Shown one piece after another: positions 26,479-36,023 of a stretch of DNA of 36,832 bases; position 1 is the stretch's first letter; each line of letters starts with the position of its first letter. The DNA lies in assembly GCA_009731375.1 (NCBI GenBank), contig BJOX01000134.1:405084-441915 (forward strand), read 5' to 3'. Under the pieces are notes generated by a model. The model had not been told where the DNA came from. It did no database searches and saw only the letters and a program-made list of their open reading frames with translations. The DNA comes from Paulinella micropora. Lineage: Eukaryota > Cercozoa > Imbricatea > Euglyphida. The position numbers and the translations under genes are program-made.

Positions 26479-26585
26479 AGAAGTGTAGGTTTGAAACCAT
26501 TCAAGTTGTAAAAGCCAACAGGTGAGGTGCCTTACAAATTGAAAGTGAATCCTAGGTCTTTCCCATAGGACAAATTCAAAAATCT

Positions 26586-26671
26586 GGGGTCTGGCAGAGC
26601 CGGCGCCGAGGTGTAGTAGATTTAGTTAGAGTGATGTTTGGGACTGCAGTGCATGTGTACCTGAAGCAGAG
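26586..26671. repeat. Dispersed repeat, copy 1
   Basis: Matches 27601-27680: GGGTCTGGCAGAGCCG, then TAGATTTAGTTAGAG, then CATGTGTACCTGAAGCAG, running into a G tract. The second copy has the same order with substitutions. Confidence 0.85.
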
Positions 26672-27267
26672 TGGGGGGGGGGGGGGGGCCCCACCCCAAC
26701 CCCCCCCCCCCCCCCCCCCCCCCCCCGGGGCGGGGGGGGGGGGGGGGGGGGGNNNNNNNNNNNNNNNNNNNNNNNNNNNNNNNNNNNNNNNNNNNNNNNN
26801 NNNNNNNNNNNNNNNNNNNNNNNNNNNNNNNNNNNNNNNNNNNNNNNNNNNNNNNNNNNNNNNNNNNNNNNNNNNNNNNNNNNNNNNNNNNNNNNNNNNN
26901 NNNNNNNNNNNNNNNNNNNNNNNNNNNNNNNNNNNNNNNNNNNNNNNNNNNNNNNNNNNNNNNNNNNNNNNNNNNNNNNNNNNNNNNNNNNNNNNNNNNN
27001 NNNNNNNNNNNNNNNNNNNNNNNNNNNNNNNNNNNNNNNNNNNNNNNNNNNNNNNNNNNNNNNNNNNNNNNNNNNNNNNNNNNNNNNNNNNNNNNNNNNN
27101 NNNNNNNNNNNNNNNNNNNNNNNNNNNNNNNNNNNNNNNNNNNNNNNNNNNNNNNNNNNNNNNNNNNNNNNNNNNNNNNNNNNNNNNNNNNNNNNNNNNN
27201 NNNNNNNNNNNNNNNNNNNNNNNNNNNNNNNNNNNNNNNNNNNGGGGGGGGGGGGGGGGGGGGGGGG
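26672..27267. other. G/C homopolymers around a 491-N gap
   Basis: A G16 run, a short CCCCACCCCAA, more than 20 C, then more than 20 G lead into N at 26753-27243. A further 24 G follow the gap. The frames called across this block are spurious. Confidence 0.95.
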
Positions 27268-27600
27268 CATTTCATGTATTATCAGGGTGACGATTGGCCA
27301 GCCTGCACTCAAGAGACTACGTAGTACTCATGGTAAAGACTTACTACACCGGTACTCAGTGTATAACGAAAGTTCATGATTGATTTTTTTTTTACGCAAG
27401 CACTGTTTTAATATTAAATAATAACTTGATATTAATATAAAAGTCTGAGTCGTTCAGTGGGGGGAAAAAAGAGTCTAAAAACAGGTGACGGTTTTAACTG
27501 CCGCCGGATCACTGCCGGCTACTACACTGAGTAGATGATCATTCAGGACCAGGCCGCCCGGCGTCTGTCAAACTTGAAATTATTATCGGTATTAAGATTT
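27268..27600. other. Unassigned sequence
   Basis: Non-coding. The TTTTTTTTACGCAAGCACTG at 27386-27405 resembles the start of the purine-rich repeat family at 34588 and 35412. Confidence 0.45.
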
Positions 27601-27690
27601 CGGGTCCGGCAGAGCCGAGATGTAATAGATGTAGTTAGAGGGGTGTTTGGGCCCGCAGGGCATGTGTACCTGAAGCAGTGGGGGGGGGGC
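27601..27690. repeat. Dispersed repeat, copy 2
   Basis: Second copy of 26586-26671, ending in a 10-G run followed by a strong hairpin. Confidence 0.85.
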
Positions 27691-27696
27691 CCAACG

Positions 27697-27768
27697 CCAA
27701 CCACGCGCTGCCGACCCCGCCTCGCCGTGCTGTCGCGCGGCAAGGCGTGGTCGGCAGCGCGGAGTTGG
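27697..27768. repeat. 72-nt GC-rich hairpin
   Basis: Bases 27704-27716 pair perfectly with 27749-27761 (13 bp). Outer CCAAC (27697-27701) pairs with GTTGG (27764-27768), and inner CGCCT (27718-27722) pairs with AGGCG (27743-27747). Confidence 0.9.
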
Positions 27769-27779
27769 AGTAGGGGGAC

Positions 27780-28202
27780 CCTTTATTAATTAGCTTTGCA
27801 ATTTATAGCACTTAATTTTACAAAAACACTATGATTTTATTACATTTAATTTTATACAAACACTATAACTTCTATTAGACAATACTTGCATTTGGTACAG
27901 ATAAATTTAAACGGAAGTATACGTATTAGTATCAAAGTTACTAAATGTAAATAATGTTAATAATTAAATAATTAATATTTCCCTTGTTGTACTAGATATT
28001 AGCAAACTTTTGCGACATATGATTGAAGCGTGATACTTTCTCCGCTTGCACTAACAGATTGCATAATCAATTGCTCCTGGCCCGATATACGTATCGCTGC
28101 ATGTGTTGGATTCACGAATGGGACGCTAAAGAGATGGAAACTAAACCTGGCTCTTTTGTGTCTCATTCGTGAAATCTGAGAAACGATCATTAGCATACAC
28201 AG
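27780..28202. other. A/T-rich non-coding sequence
   Basis: No credible coding frame up to the acceptor at 28202. Short coding-like scraps near 28070-28170 change frame and cannot be resolved. Confidence 0.45.
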
Positions 28203-28319
28203 TACTTACAAGATGAACAACGTCATCTTCCCGATCAACTTATCTCAAAAGAAGAAATGGTAGTAGCTGAAACGATCAAACTTTTCATGAAAGAAGAACG
28301 GAGGATACTGACAGAATAG
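28203..28319 (+). CDS. Plus-strand terminal exon of an unknown gene
   Basis: The acceptor CATACACAG is followed by 38 sense codons and TAG: YLQDEQRHLPDQLISKEE, then MVVAETIKLFMKEER, then RILTE. It is a charged, helical C-terminus. I do not recognise the family. Confidence 0.4.
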   Translation, partial: YLQDEQRHLPDQLISKEEMVVAETIKLFMKEERRILTE

Positions 28320-28622
28320 TGCTGCAACGCCTACTTCGGTGATTCCCAGTTCATTTGTGTCGGCCTTGCCTCACTATCCTGTTTCCAGCCTGGCGTATTA
28401 TGCAGTTCCAGTCTCAGAAATGATAACTAAGGTCACATCGAACAGCTCCATCTTAGCTACCGCGTTCTGTCTCAACACTTCCTTTTTGAGACATCAGGAA
28501 ACTGTCAGACGAATGCAAACCCAGGATAAACAGTTACATTAACTATTTGATTCTGCTTCACTTAGAGGGCTGTCAGATATCCGCTCACATAGAGGGTTGT
28601 AAGTCAAGGAGAATCAAATAAT

Positions 28623-28735
28623 CTGTTTGTATATGTTCTTGCCCACCCTACTTCCCCTTCCTCCCACATATCCTCCTCCAAGTCGGATTCTTCCTCTGCT
28701 CTCAAACATTCCCATGACCCCCTTCGAAGTTCCAT
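28623..28735 (-). pseudogene. Duplicated fragment of the 29058-29744 gene
   Basis: About 113 bp match 29317-29430 at roughly 90% (EEESDLEED is common to both). A small insertion and a deletion shift the frame, and no start or partner exons are present. It is a local, inactive duplication. Confidence 0.75.
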
Positions 28736-28871
28736 AACACAGCGAACAGATCCATCCGGTACATACTCTGCATACATAAGGAACAACAACATTAACAGCA
28801 TTAAAATAACTAACTTACCTGAGCTCTGCATTGATAACGACTGTAATTAAAAATGTCCGCTCACACCTCTC

Positions 28872-28938
28872 AGACAACATCTTCTCATGCAGCAAAAACA
28901 TAGATATGCATGAAAAACCCCATGAGAATATGTTGTCT
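28872..28938. repeat. 67-nt hairpin with 18-bp arms
   Basis: 28872-28889 pair with 28921-28938 with a single mismatch. The 31-nt loop is A-rich. The size suits a small-RNA precursor or a folded-back insertion scar. Confidence 0.85.
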
Positions 28939-29057
28939 AAGGCAGTTGAATTTAATAAAATGACATAGGTAACGGAAGTTGGGTGCTAACGGAAGCTTTG
29001 GTGCAGAGTTTGATTGCTAAGCTCCAGATATTGCAGGGCATATCCTCCACCCTTACC

Positions 29058-29744
29058 TTACTCCTCCCCGGCCTTGCCTCCTTCTCCTTCCTTCCCATTC
29101 TGTTCGTCTGCTTCAAGTCTGGCTCGCTTCACCCTGGCCTTAATCACCCTTTGAGGTCGCAGATGTGCTATCTCTTGATACGTCTCGTGGAGCAGCCTGA
29201 GTTCTTTGAATTTTCCACCCTTTCACAACCTTTCTTCCGCTTCCCTCATTAAATCGTGGTTCTGTAATTTGATCTGGGCAACTGCCTTCTCGTACTCTTT
29301 CCTTACATTCGCAACCTGTTTGTATATGTTCTTGCCCACCCTACTTTCCCCTTCCTCCCGTATATCCTCCTCCAAGTCCGATTCCTCCTCTGCTTCCAAA
29401 CCTTCCCATACCCCTCGAAGTTCCATCTCCTTTCGTTTCTGTCGTCTCCATATAGCCTGTGACTCCTTTTGCCGTCGTATCTCGGATAGCATTTTGAAAC
29501 CCTCGTATATCTCCCTAGCATCGCCGACTGCCTGACCTAAGCCCTGGTCAAGGCCACTGTTCACATAACGGTCATAAGCCCTGTCTAATTCTCCCTTCAG
29601 CCTTGCTGTGATTTTATATACGCCCTTTCCCACTCTAACGTCTGTTTCGTCCCACATGTCCAGGTCTTCCAGCTTCAACTCCTCCCTGGCCTCCCGTTTC
29701 TCCGCCTTCGCTTTCCCTTCAACCGAACCTTCTTCGGAAGCCAT
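29058..29744 (-). CDS. Charged helical protein of unknown function with one in-frame TGA
   Basis: Starts MASEEGSVEGKAKAEKREA at 29744, just after an acceptor-like CTCATTAG that follows a (CT)n run. 173 codons are rich in Glu, Lys and Arg and strongly helical, without cysteine motifs or membrane segments. A TGA at 29225-29223 interrupts it, yet the same frame continues with coding-like sequence (FKELRLLHETYQEIAHLR) for 54 codons to TAA at 29058. The upstream ATG at 29819 only adds a translated (GA)n repeat and is unlikely. Either this is a recent nonsense allele or error, or the protein stops at 173 residues. Family not recognised. Confidence 0.55.
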
Positions 29745-29752
29745 GACTATCC

Positions 29753-29756
<4 letters not shown>

Positions 29757-29788
<32 letters not shown>
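29757..29788. repeat. (GA)n dinucleotide repeat
   Basis: On the minus strand this is (CT)n and ends CATTAG 7 bases before the ATG of the charged protein. It is therefore placed as a polypyrimidine tract or 5' UTR repeat. Confidence 0.9.
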
Positions 29789-29791
<3 letters not shown>

Positions 29792-29819
29792 GCAAAAGGC
29801 TCAACGTACCTACACACAA

Positions 29820-30199
29820 TCACAAAACTGACTCCCAGATCCTATTTCTAACACTGCAGAGGAAATGGCCCCTTCCCCAACATTCCCGGTGGCACCCAAC
29901 CAAACAGAAGCGAATGGTGCCCCCCCCATATAGTGCAGTTTGGCAATGTTCGTTAGCTGAAAGTCCCTAATACCAAGCAGTTTTAATAATATTTAAGTTA
30001 TTATTATTATGCTAGTCGACCTGTCAATACTTTGATACAGTGGAAACAGGAGGCTCCTTTAAAGTTTAATAAATTTACTTTACACACACAACTTTAATAA
30101 AAGAATACTTGCCACAGGTAGAGATGTATTCTAGCAAATTATATTAATAATTATAAACAGAGAAAACTTTGACAATGTAGTAACAAATAATCAACCATT
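29820..30199. other. Spacer between two minus-strand genes
   Basis: No coding features. It is A/T-rich from 29970 and includes AATAAAAGAATACTTGCCAC, a scrap of the purine-rich repeat family. Confidence 0.5.
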
Positions 30200-30774
30200 C
30201 TATTGGCCACGCGCACTACGTTGTCGCTTGGCAGCAGGACCCTCATTCGACCTCGCTGGTGGTTTCTTTCCTGCATCTGCACTTTCTCTAGTCATCTTCG
30301 TCTTCCCCTTCTTCTCCCCCACCCCGTCCTTACCCTCCTCTGCTAGATAGAACTGGAAATGTACTATATCATTTCTGCCGTATGTGCCTGCATGCTGTAT
30401 GCGCGGATCTATACCCTTGATGTCTCCTGGCTGTGGCATTGCACCCAGGTTCTTCCGGACCCATGAACTTCATAACGTTAATCAGTTCTTGCATGTCAGG
30501 AACCTGCTGGTAGTTCTGAAAGGCGAGAGGGCCGCCGTACGTCTCTTAAATCTTTCAGACATTTCTGATACACATCCGACGCTTCGATGAAGTAGCTGGT
30601 TTGATCGTACGCTATCAATGTGTTCGGAATCGGCTCAGAATTTGCAGCTATTTTACCATATGGTGACGTCGCCTGGCAGCAGCCACAGGCAGCAAAACCA
30701 ACGTCGCTGAACACCCTTAGCGATCCCGCCTGCCTTTCCTGCCCCGCCGGTAATGCACAAGAAGGTACACTACC
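30200..30774 (-). CDS. Orphan gene, C-terminal coding block
   Basis: Begins after an acceptor (GTGTAG) at 30775 and is in phase with the exon ending at 30876. The peptide contains ASPYGKIAANSEPIPN-type sequence (here ATSPYGKI, TSYFIEASDVYQKCL), then GGPLAFQNYQQVPDMQEL, then MPQPGDIKGIDPRIQHAGTY, and ends with a basic tail AAKRQRSARGQ before TAG, a possible nuclear signal. Reading it through needs two +1 frame changes, near 30544 and near 30460. I do not recognise the family. Decay or base errors are the likely cause of the shifts. Confidence 0.45.
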
Positions 30775-30875
30775 CTACACTTCCACTGTAGGCAGATCGC
30801 TTTCTCGATGCGATGTATTGGACAATTATACAATACAGTCTGTAAACATTGCAGATTAGCATCTTTCATCTTTAC
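30775..30875 (-). other. Probable 101-nt intron
   Basis: GTAAAG at the 5' end and GTGTAG at the 3' end. Both flanking exons are in phase 0 and together give a continuous protein. Confidence 0.55.
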
Positions 30876-31250
30876 CATGCAATACGGAGCCTCGAAATCA
30901 ATTGCAGATATTGAAACAAGCTTCAAAACCAGATGCCTATAATTGGTCACGTTCGTTAATGCGTTCGCGTACGATTGGCAATTTAAGGACAGTGATGGAA
31001 GTGCAGCAGGATATGCTGCCGACAACTGCTGAACGTGGTCCACAACGAGAGCGCACCAGGCACGAGGATGCTTAATGAATCTTGTAACCTTGTACGATCT
31101 CTCCTCTGCTTCTATAGCGTTGTCTAATCTCCTCCCCCGTTTCCGGTTCACAGAATCTGGCATTAGATGCGTCACGAAGGGCATGCATGTGCCAAATCTG
31201 CACGACAATCCTACAAGTTACATATTCTTGATCGGCGCAGACAAAGAAAT
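30876..31250 (-). CDS. Orphan gene, internal exon block
   Basis: Follows TATCACAG. Peptide FVCADQEYVTCRIVVQIWHM, then CEPETGEEIRQRYRSRGE, then, after a +1 frame change near 31078, HPRAWCALVVDHVQQLSAAY and FEAPYCM. The composition is that of a globular protein. Family unknown. Confidence 0.45.
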
Positions 31251-31288
31251 CTGTGATACCCGAGAACAATCTTGTATGAACCGCTTAC

Positions 31289-31396
31289 TAGGGCAAACGT
31301 GACCGTCAGACTCTTCTCCAAGTCTTCTGGATCCTGATTCTTAGCAGTGTCCACAACGGCCGCCTTAACTCCTGGGTTTTTTTTCCTGTAAAGCTC
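31289..31396 (-). CDS. Orphan gene, 108-nt exon
   Basis: Bounded by the acceptor TTCACAG and the donor GTAAGC; exactly 36 codons (ELYRKKNPGVKAAVVD ... LEKSLTVTFAL). A 38-nt candidate intron follows (31251-31288), but the next exon does not join in phase, which is another frame problem. Confidence 0.5.
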
Positions 31397-31607
31397 CTGT
31401 GAACACAATATGCACTAGTTGGATCCGCAGACAAGGGAGCTCGCTTACCCAAAGCGAAGGCAATACATTGTTCAATGGATTACAACAAACATATTGTAAG
31501 CCTTTGCGTTGGGTCGGTTGCCGTGCATACGGAACCTCCACAGGACCCTAAAGTCAACAGCGTACCATACACATATGCTTGCGCATCTAACTGACAAAGC
31601 ACGTTAC

Positions 31608-31964
31608 CCATTTGGCGACCCTAACATCAGCGGCACCCACTTCGATTCCTTCAGGTACACAATGTGAGGCTCACCAGGAACCCTTTGACGTGCGGTGGCC
31701 TCCGACACTCTCCCTGGCGCGTACGTTCTAAAGTAGGAAAGGTAGACACATACTCCGATCCTCCCCTTCCTTCCTCGAAAGGCGCTGCGGTACTGGCAAG
31801 CAAGCCCGCGTTAAGGTCGATGCTTCCCAATGTGAAGGTTTGCTCGTCCTGTTGCTGCCACGCATATGGATTCTCGGCCGGCTGGACACAGGTCCTGGAG
31901 ATTGTATGTCGTGTCCGGCGAGGTCTATCTGTTACATCCTCAACCTCATCAACCTTCTTGGGCA
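31608..31964 (-). CDS. Orphan gene, exon block
   Basis: Acceptor ATCTTCCAG at 31965, donor GTAACG after 31608. Peptide PKKVDEVEDVTDRPRRTRHT, then NPYAWQQQDEQTFTLGSIDL, then, after a frame change near 31690, EPHIVYLKESKWVPLMLGS. A further short exon may lie at about 31480-31547 (LWRFRMHGNRPNAKAYNMF). Confidence 0.45.
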
Positions 31965-32122
31965 CTGGAAGATACAAATTAGCACCTAAATATAAACCTA
32001 CCTACGCAACACAACACAACACAGATACAATTGGCAGGAAACACAGATGACACAACGGTTACACGCGCAAGATTACAAGCAATCAGAAGTTGCTTAATTA
32101 TTTGAAACCACAACTACCTCAC

Positions 32123-32790
32123 CAAACTGGTCAGCCTATGAGAGACGACCTTCTGCATTCCATCCGCGTGCCAGAGCTGCCAGATGGCTGAAATGAACTC
32201 ATACATATGCTTCTTGGCACATTCATATTGTATTTCGGCTGCTAAATGCGATGCGGAGGTGGGCCATCCAAAGGCGCGTCTGGGTCAGGCCAGTTGCTCA
32301 GAATTTGGATCATGGCCAGAGAAACCTTGAACCCTGCGGGTACCTTAGCACACTCTCCTATCCTCGCTGCCAGGTGCTGGCCCATCGCCACGAGTCTCCG
32401 CTGGAGTTCAATGTACTCCGCATTCTGAAACTGGGGTACCGAGCCTTGCTTGCAGACGCAGTCGACGCCGTAAACATCTATCGTCCACTGGTTGGATGTG
32501 GATCACATTACTAAATCTCTTATCTTTCCCGGCACCGGATGAATCATTGCGGCGGCTGTCTTCTGCAGCCAATTCAAATTTTCCTCGGTACCAAAATCAT
32601 CTGGGAACAATCTGTAGCCATGACGATATAGACGGAAGCACTGTGTTTCCACATCTGATACAAACGCTTCCAGGTTATAGACAGGCTGCCACTGCAATAT
32701 CGAACCGTGATCTGGTATCATTCCATGCAATCTTCTGCTTGATTGCATCAGACTGTTCAGGCTGTGCTTCCGCTGAGGCGGGTCTTACTG
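32123..32790 (-). CDS. Orphan gene, N-proximal coding blocks
   Basis: Three frames read in succession: SAEAQPEQSDAIKQKIAWND (about 32790-32700); from an acceptor at 32692, QPVYNLEAFVSDVETQCFRL and LYRHGYRLFPDDFGTEENL, ending at a GTAATG at 32511; then, still in the same frame after one TGA (32504), WTIDVYGVDCVCKQGS and QRRLVAMGQHLAARIGE; then, in another frame, YECAKKHMYEFISAIWQLWH to a GTGAGG donor at 32122. The protein is Trp/Tyr/Phe-rich and globular. I cannot name it. It may be a decayed cellular or transposon-captured gene. Confidence 0.45.
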
Positions 32791-32879
32791 ATAGCTGTAG
32801 TACGCGCACTAGATAATGTAGCACTGAACGGTAAAGCAGAGGTTGTTGAGGCGGCACCACATGTGTTTGATAGAGGATA

Positions 32880-33300
32880 GTAGGGAAGGCATGTCTGTTA
32901 GACCTATTAATATATTAATTAGGTTAGACAGGACGGTCCGGCATATGTAATGAGTGTCGTAGGAGTCATTACTTGTGTCCGGCCTAACTCGTACCCGCGC
33001 ATTCAGTGTCTTGGCGCCTTTTTCTAACAAAGTTTAGACTGTTACAGGGCATTCGTGTGAAAGTGGAAAAAGCGGTGTGTGCGACCAGGAAGGAGCTAGA
33101 TGCATAGCATGAAGGCAATTACGTTGCCTATCATGAAACAACTGTTGTTCCTATTCGGAGGGAACAGCACCATGTCCTTGAGATCCCGGTCGGCTCGACT
33201 TTCTCTCTCTTCTGGAGTATTGCATAGTGTTTTCCGAACGGTTGAATCAAGTCGTCATGACCGAGCAATACTTAGCATGCAATTGTAGTGTCTTTATCCA
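32880..33300. other. Non-coding, with imperfect palindromes
   Basis: TTAATATATTAA near 32908 flanked by CCTA and TTAGG, and GTAATGA/TCATTAC near 32947-32975 flanked by CCGG. No gene was seen. Confidence 0.4.
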
Positions 33301-33309
33301 TAGCTTTAA

Positions 33310-33785
33310 TTTTATTCTACCCTTCCCTGCCTTCGCTTTGCGCGGCGCTTGTCCCTTGATGTCTTGTACAGTTTCTCTCTTTTTTCATTTTATGCTCCCT
33401 CAATTTCGTTCTTCTGCCTGTCGCCTCTCTTCTTCGTTTCCCTCTGTGCCTGCCCTCTTTTCCTTTTTTTTTCTTCACTGTTGTTCCCCTTCTTCCCTCG
33501 TTACTTTATTTTTAGCTCCTTCCTTTTCTTTCTTGGTTTCTCTGCCCTCAATTTCCCATCTTGATTCTCGTTTTTCTTTTTGATATTTTTTGTCTGGTTT
33601 CCTTCCCTTTTCCCCCCTTTCTTTGTTTCTTTCTTTCTCCCCCCCCCCCTCACTTTTTTTTACGCTTCACTTTTCCACTTTTATATCTCTTGGTACCACT
33701 TCCATTTTACTCTTACGCTTCCCACTTATTCCCACTTATTCCTACAAGTGGCAAGCATTGTGTTATTAAAAGTGTTTGCGTAAAA
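33310..33785 (-). repeat. Purine-rich dispersed repeat, copy a
   Basis: On the minus strand it starts TTTTTTTTACGCAAACACT at 33785, then GCTTGCCACT, AGTGGGAAGC, AAATGGAAGTGGTACC, and runs into a long AG-rich body (a pyrimidine tract on the plus strand). It shares this order with 34588 and 35412. Confidence 0.75.
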
Positions 33786-34266
33786 AAAATAGAATAACAT
33801 GGGGTATGCGATTTTACCAGGGGGAGTGGTCAGGTCACAGACCTTCACTCGAGGTGATTTGAGCATTCTACTCCGAACTGGTTCGGCTGGTCACAAACGC
33901 AACTTCTCGCGCGTCCTGACGAGCCTGAGGGCACGCTCGAGGGGTAGAGGGTATCATGCAGTCCCACCCGGTATATAATGGCATTACTCTAAGTTCCGGT
34001 CTGTTGATTATCCTTGGCTTGGAGATTACGGAGTCCCTCTACGTTACTACTCACTGAGGTATTCCTCAGTCTTCATGTCGTTAGATTAGTTGTTTGAATA
34101 ACAATTCACGGTAACACCACTATTAGAAATAAGTGGGAAGCTGAAGATTTATCAGAGTTGAGAATGATCACACTGACTGCTCATGACTTTGCCGCTGCGA
34201 GGGGTAGTGGGTGTGTCCAGTCGGAGCGCCCTGCTGCCTGCGTTTGCCAAAACTCCCACACAGAGC
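33786..34266. other. Non-coding spacer with a TATA-like box
   Basis: GTATATAATGG at 33971 is the only promoter-like signal, with no credible gene after it. It may be a decayed LTR or promoter. Confidence 0.3.
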
Positions 34267-34344
34267 CGATTAATTGACCCTACGTATGCATGTATGTATG
34301 TATGTATGTTTGTTTGTGTGTGTATGTAGTCTAATATTCCGAGG

Positions 34345-34393
34345 CTACCTCGTGCAGGAACAAGTCTAGCCAGGTGCAGATGTAGGCGCGCTC
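34345..34393 (-). repeat. Exon-donor module, copy 1
   Basis: On the minus strand GAGCGCGCCTACATC... CTGCACGAG followed by GTAG. It matches the 3' two-thirds of the exon at 36436-36506 plus the start of its intron. Confidence 0.85.
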
Positions 34394-34493
34394 GTGTATG
34401 TACGTACGTACGTACGTACGTACGTATGTATGTATGTATGTATGTATGTGTGTGTGTATGTACGTGTGTATGTATGTATGTATGTATGTAATT

Positions 34494-34542
34494 CTACCTC
34501 GTGCAGGAACACGTCTAGCCAGGTGTAGATGCAGGCGCGCTC
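34494..34542 (-). repeat. Exon-donor module, copy 2
   Basis: Same module, encoding ERACIYTWLDVFLHE followed by GTAGAAT, so the donor is preserved. Confidence 0.85.
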
Positions 34543-34587
34543 GTGTATGTATGCATGTATGTATGTATGTATGTATGTATGTATGTA

Positions 34588-34712
34588 TTTTTTACGCAAA
34601 GACTGTTTTGATAAAATACTTGCCACTCGTAGAGCCTGAGTGGGAAGCAGAAGAGATAGAATGGAAGTGGTATCAAAGAGATACAAAAGTGGAAAACGAA
34701 ATGAAGCGTATT
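34588..34712 (+). repeat. Purine-rich dispersed repeat, copy b (short)
   Basis: TTTTTTACGCAAAGACTG, ACTTGCCACTCGTAGAG, GAGTGGGAAGCAGAAGAG, ATGGAAGTGGTATC. It is cut short by an ATT run and SINE copy 3. Confidence 0.8.
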
Positions 34713-34728
34713 ATTATTATTATTATTA

Positions 34729-34770
<42 letters not shown>

Positions 34771-35010
34771 GTGGCACCGCGATAGCCCAGTGGTTAAGGT
34801 CTACCATCTGGGACCTGTCGCCAGTTCGATTCCCGTCGGTGCCAGTATTTTCAAAGGATATTTTCTTTGAAAGTATTGGTCTGTCTGGAAGGCTTGGAGC
34901 TGCCTTGCGGGGGTGTCAGTAGAGCCTATCGTCAAATCTTCGTACTCCCCTCACGGGTGAGACGATGGAGGCACATGTGAGAAATGCATTCACCATTGAC
35001 TGAGAAGCAC
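34771..35010 (+). repeat. SINE copy 3 (240 bp)
   Basis: The best-preserved head: GGCACCG at the start pairs with CGGTGCC (7 bp, acceptor-like), the A-box is TAGCCCAGTGG and the B-box AGTTCGATTCC. It has a single CAGTATTTTC unit instead of two, so it represents a different subfamily. Ends GAAGCAC, with ATT runs on both sides. Confidence 0.88.
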
Positions 35011-35067
35011 TATTATTATTATTACTTATTTTTTAAAATAATTTTATATTATTATTATTATTATTAT

Positions 35068-35352
35068 TATTACTATTATTGGACACCGTGATAGCCCAGT
35101 GGTCAAGTTCTACCATCTGGGCCCTGTCGCCAGTTCGATTCCCGTCGGTGCCACCAGTATTTTCATTGAACATACCGGTCCGTCTGGACCAGTATTTTCA
35201 TTGAACATACCGGCCCGTCTGGAAGTGTTGGAACTGCCCTTGCGGGGGTGTCATTAGAGCTTATCGTCAATTCTTCGTACTCCCCTCACGGGTGAGACGA
35301 TGGAGGCGCATGTGCAGAAATGCATCAGCCATTGACAGAGAAGCACTATTAC

Positions 35353-35359
<7 letters not shown>
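35068..35359 (+). repeat. SINE copy 4 with 13-bp target duplication
   Basis: Body 35081-35346. TATTACTATTATT flanks it at 35068-35080 and 35347-35359; the off-register C shows this is a true duplication and not simple repeat. Two internal tandem units, as in copy 2. Confidence 0.9.

Positions 35360-35411
<52 letters not shown>
35360..35411. repeat. (ATT)n microsatellite
   Basis: ATT run after SINE copy 4, leading into the purine-rich repeat. Confidence 0.9.
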
Positions 35412-35413
<2 letters not shown>

Positions 35414-36023
35414 TTACGCAAACACTGTTTTAATAAAATAATTGCCACTAGTATGAATGAGTGTATGCATGTATGTATATATGTATATATGTATATATGT
35501 ATGTATGTATGTCGTAAAGGTGAGTGGGAGACGAAGAGATAGAATGGAAGAGTTAATTACGAGGTGGAAAAAAAAAAAAGTGGAGAATTCAAAAAGGGAG
35601 AAAGAAAAATGGAAATTGAGGAGAAAGGAAAAAAAAAACTAATAAGGGTAAAAATGCAGGGGTAAAATTAAAAAGAGCATCAATAAAAAGAGAAAAAAAT
35701 CAAAAGACCGTAAAAATGTAAGAAAGAATGGAAGAAGCAGGAGAATGGTAAGAGATAAAGAGCAGAAGTCTTGACAGAAAGAAAGAGAGAAGGGGAAAGA
35801 AAGAAGAGAGGAAGAGATAAACAAAAGAGTTGGAGAAAAGAAATTGAAGCCAAGAAAATAAGAACAGAAAAAGCAGAAGACATGGATTGGATGCATGTGA
35901 TAATAGTAGGTCTGGTAGCAGTAATGTAAAGAGGAGTAACAGTAGCAGCTACAGCATGGCATTATATATAAGAGGCAGTGGTATTAGCAAAGAGAGAGGA
36001 AGAAGAAGAAGAAGAAGAAGAAG

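Larger units (their letters stand above)
34285..34587. repeat. (TATG)n arrays with two exon-donor modules
   Basis: TATG and TACG tetramers interrupted at 34345-34393 and 34494-34542 by a 49-bp unique module that matches the exon end and donor at 36432-36480. Confidence 0.9.

Noticed and set aside
26622-27324. ORFs of about 220 codons across the poly-G/poly-C region
   Set aside because: They consist of homopolymer translation (Pro/Gly) and unknown bases in a gap.
33227-33797. Phe/Ser/Leu-rich ORFs that look like membrane proteins
   Set aside because: The pyrimidine-rich strand of the dispersed repeat yields Phe/Ser/Leu by composition. The same repeat elsewhere is not coding.
34772-34846. A functional tRNA gene
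   Set aside because: A-box, B-box and an acceptor-like 7-bp pair are present, but the T-stem pairs poorly, there are extra bases before the D-arm, and the unit continues into the SINE body in four copies.
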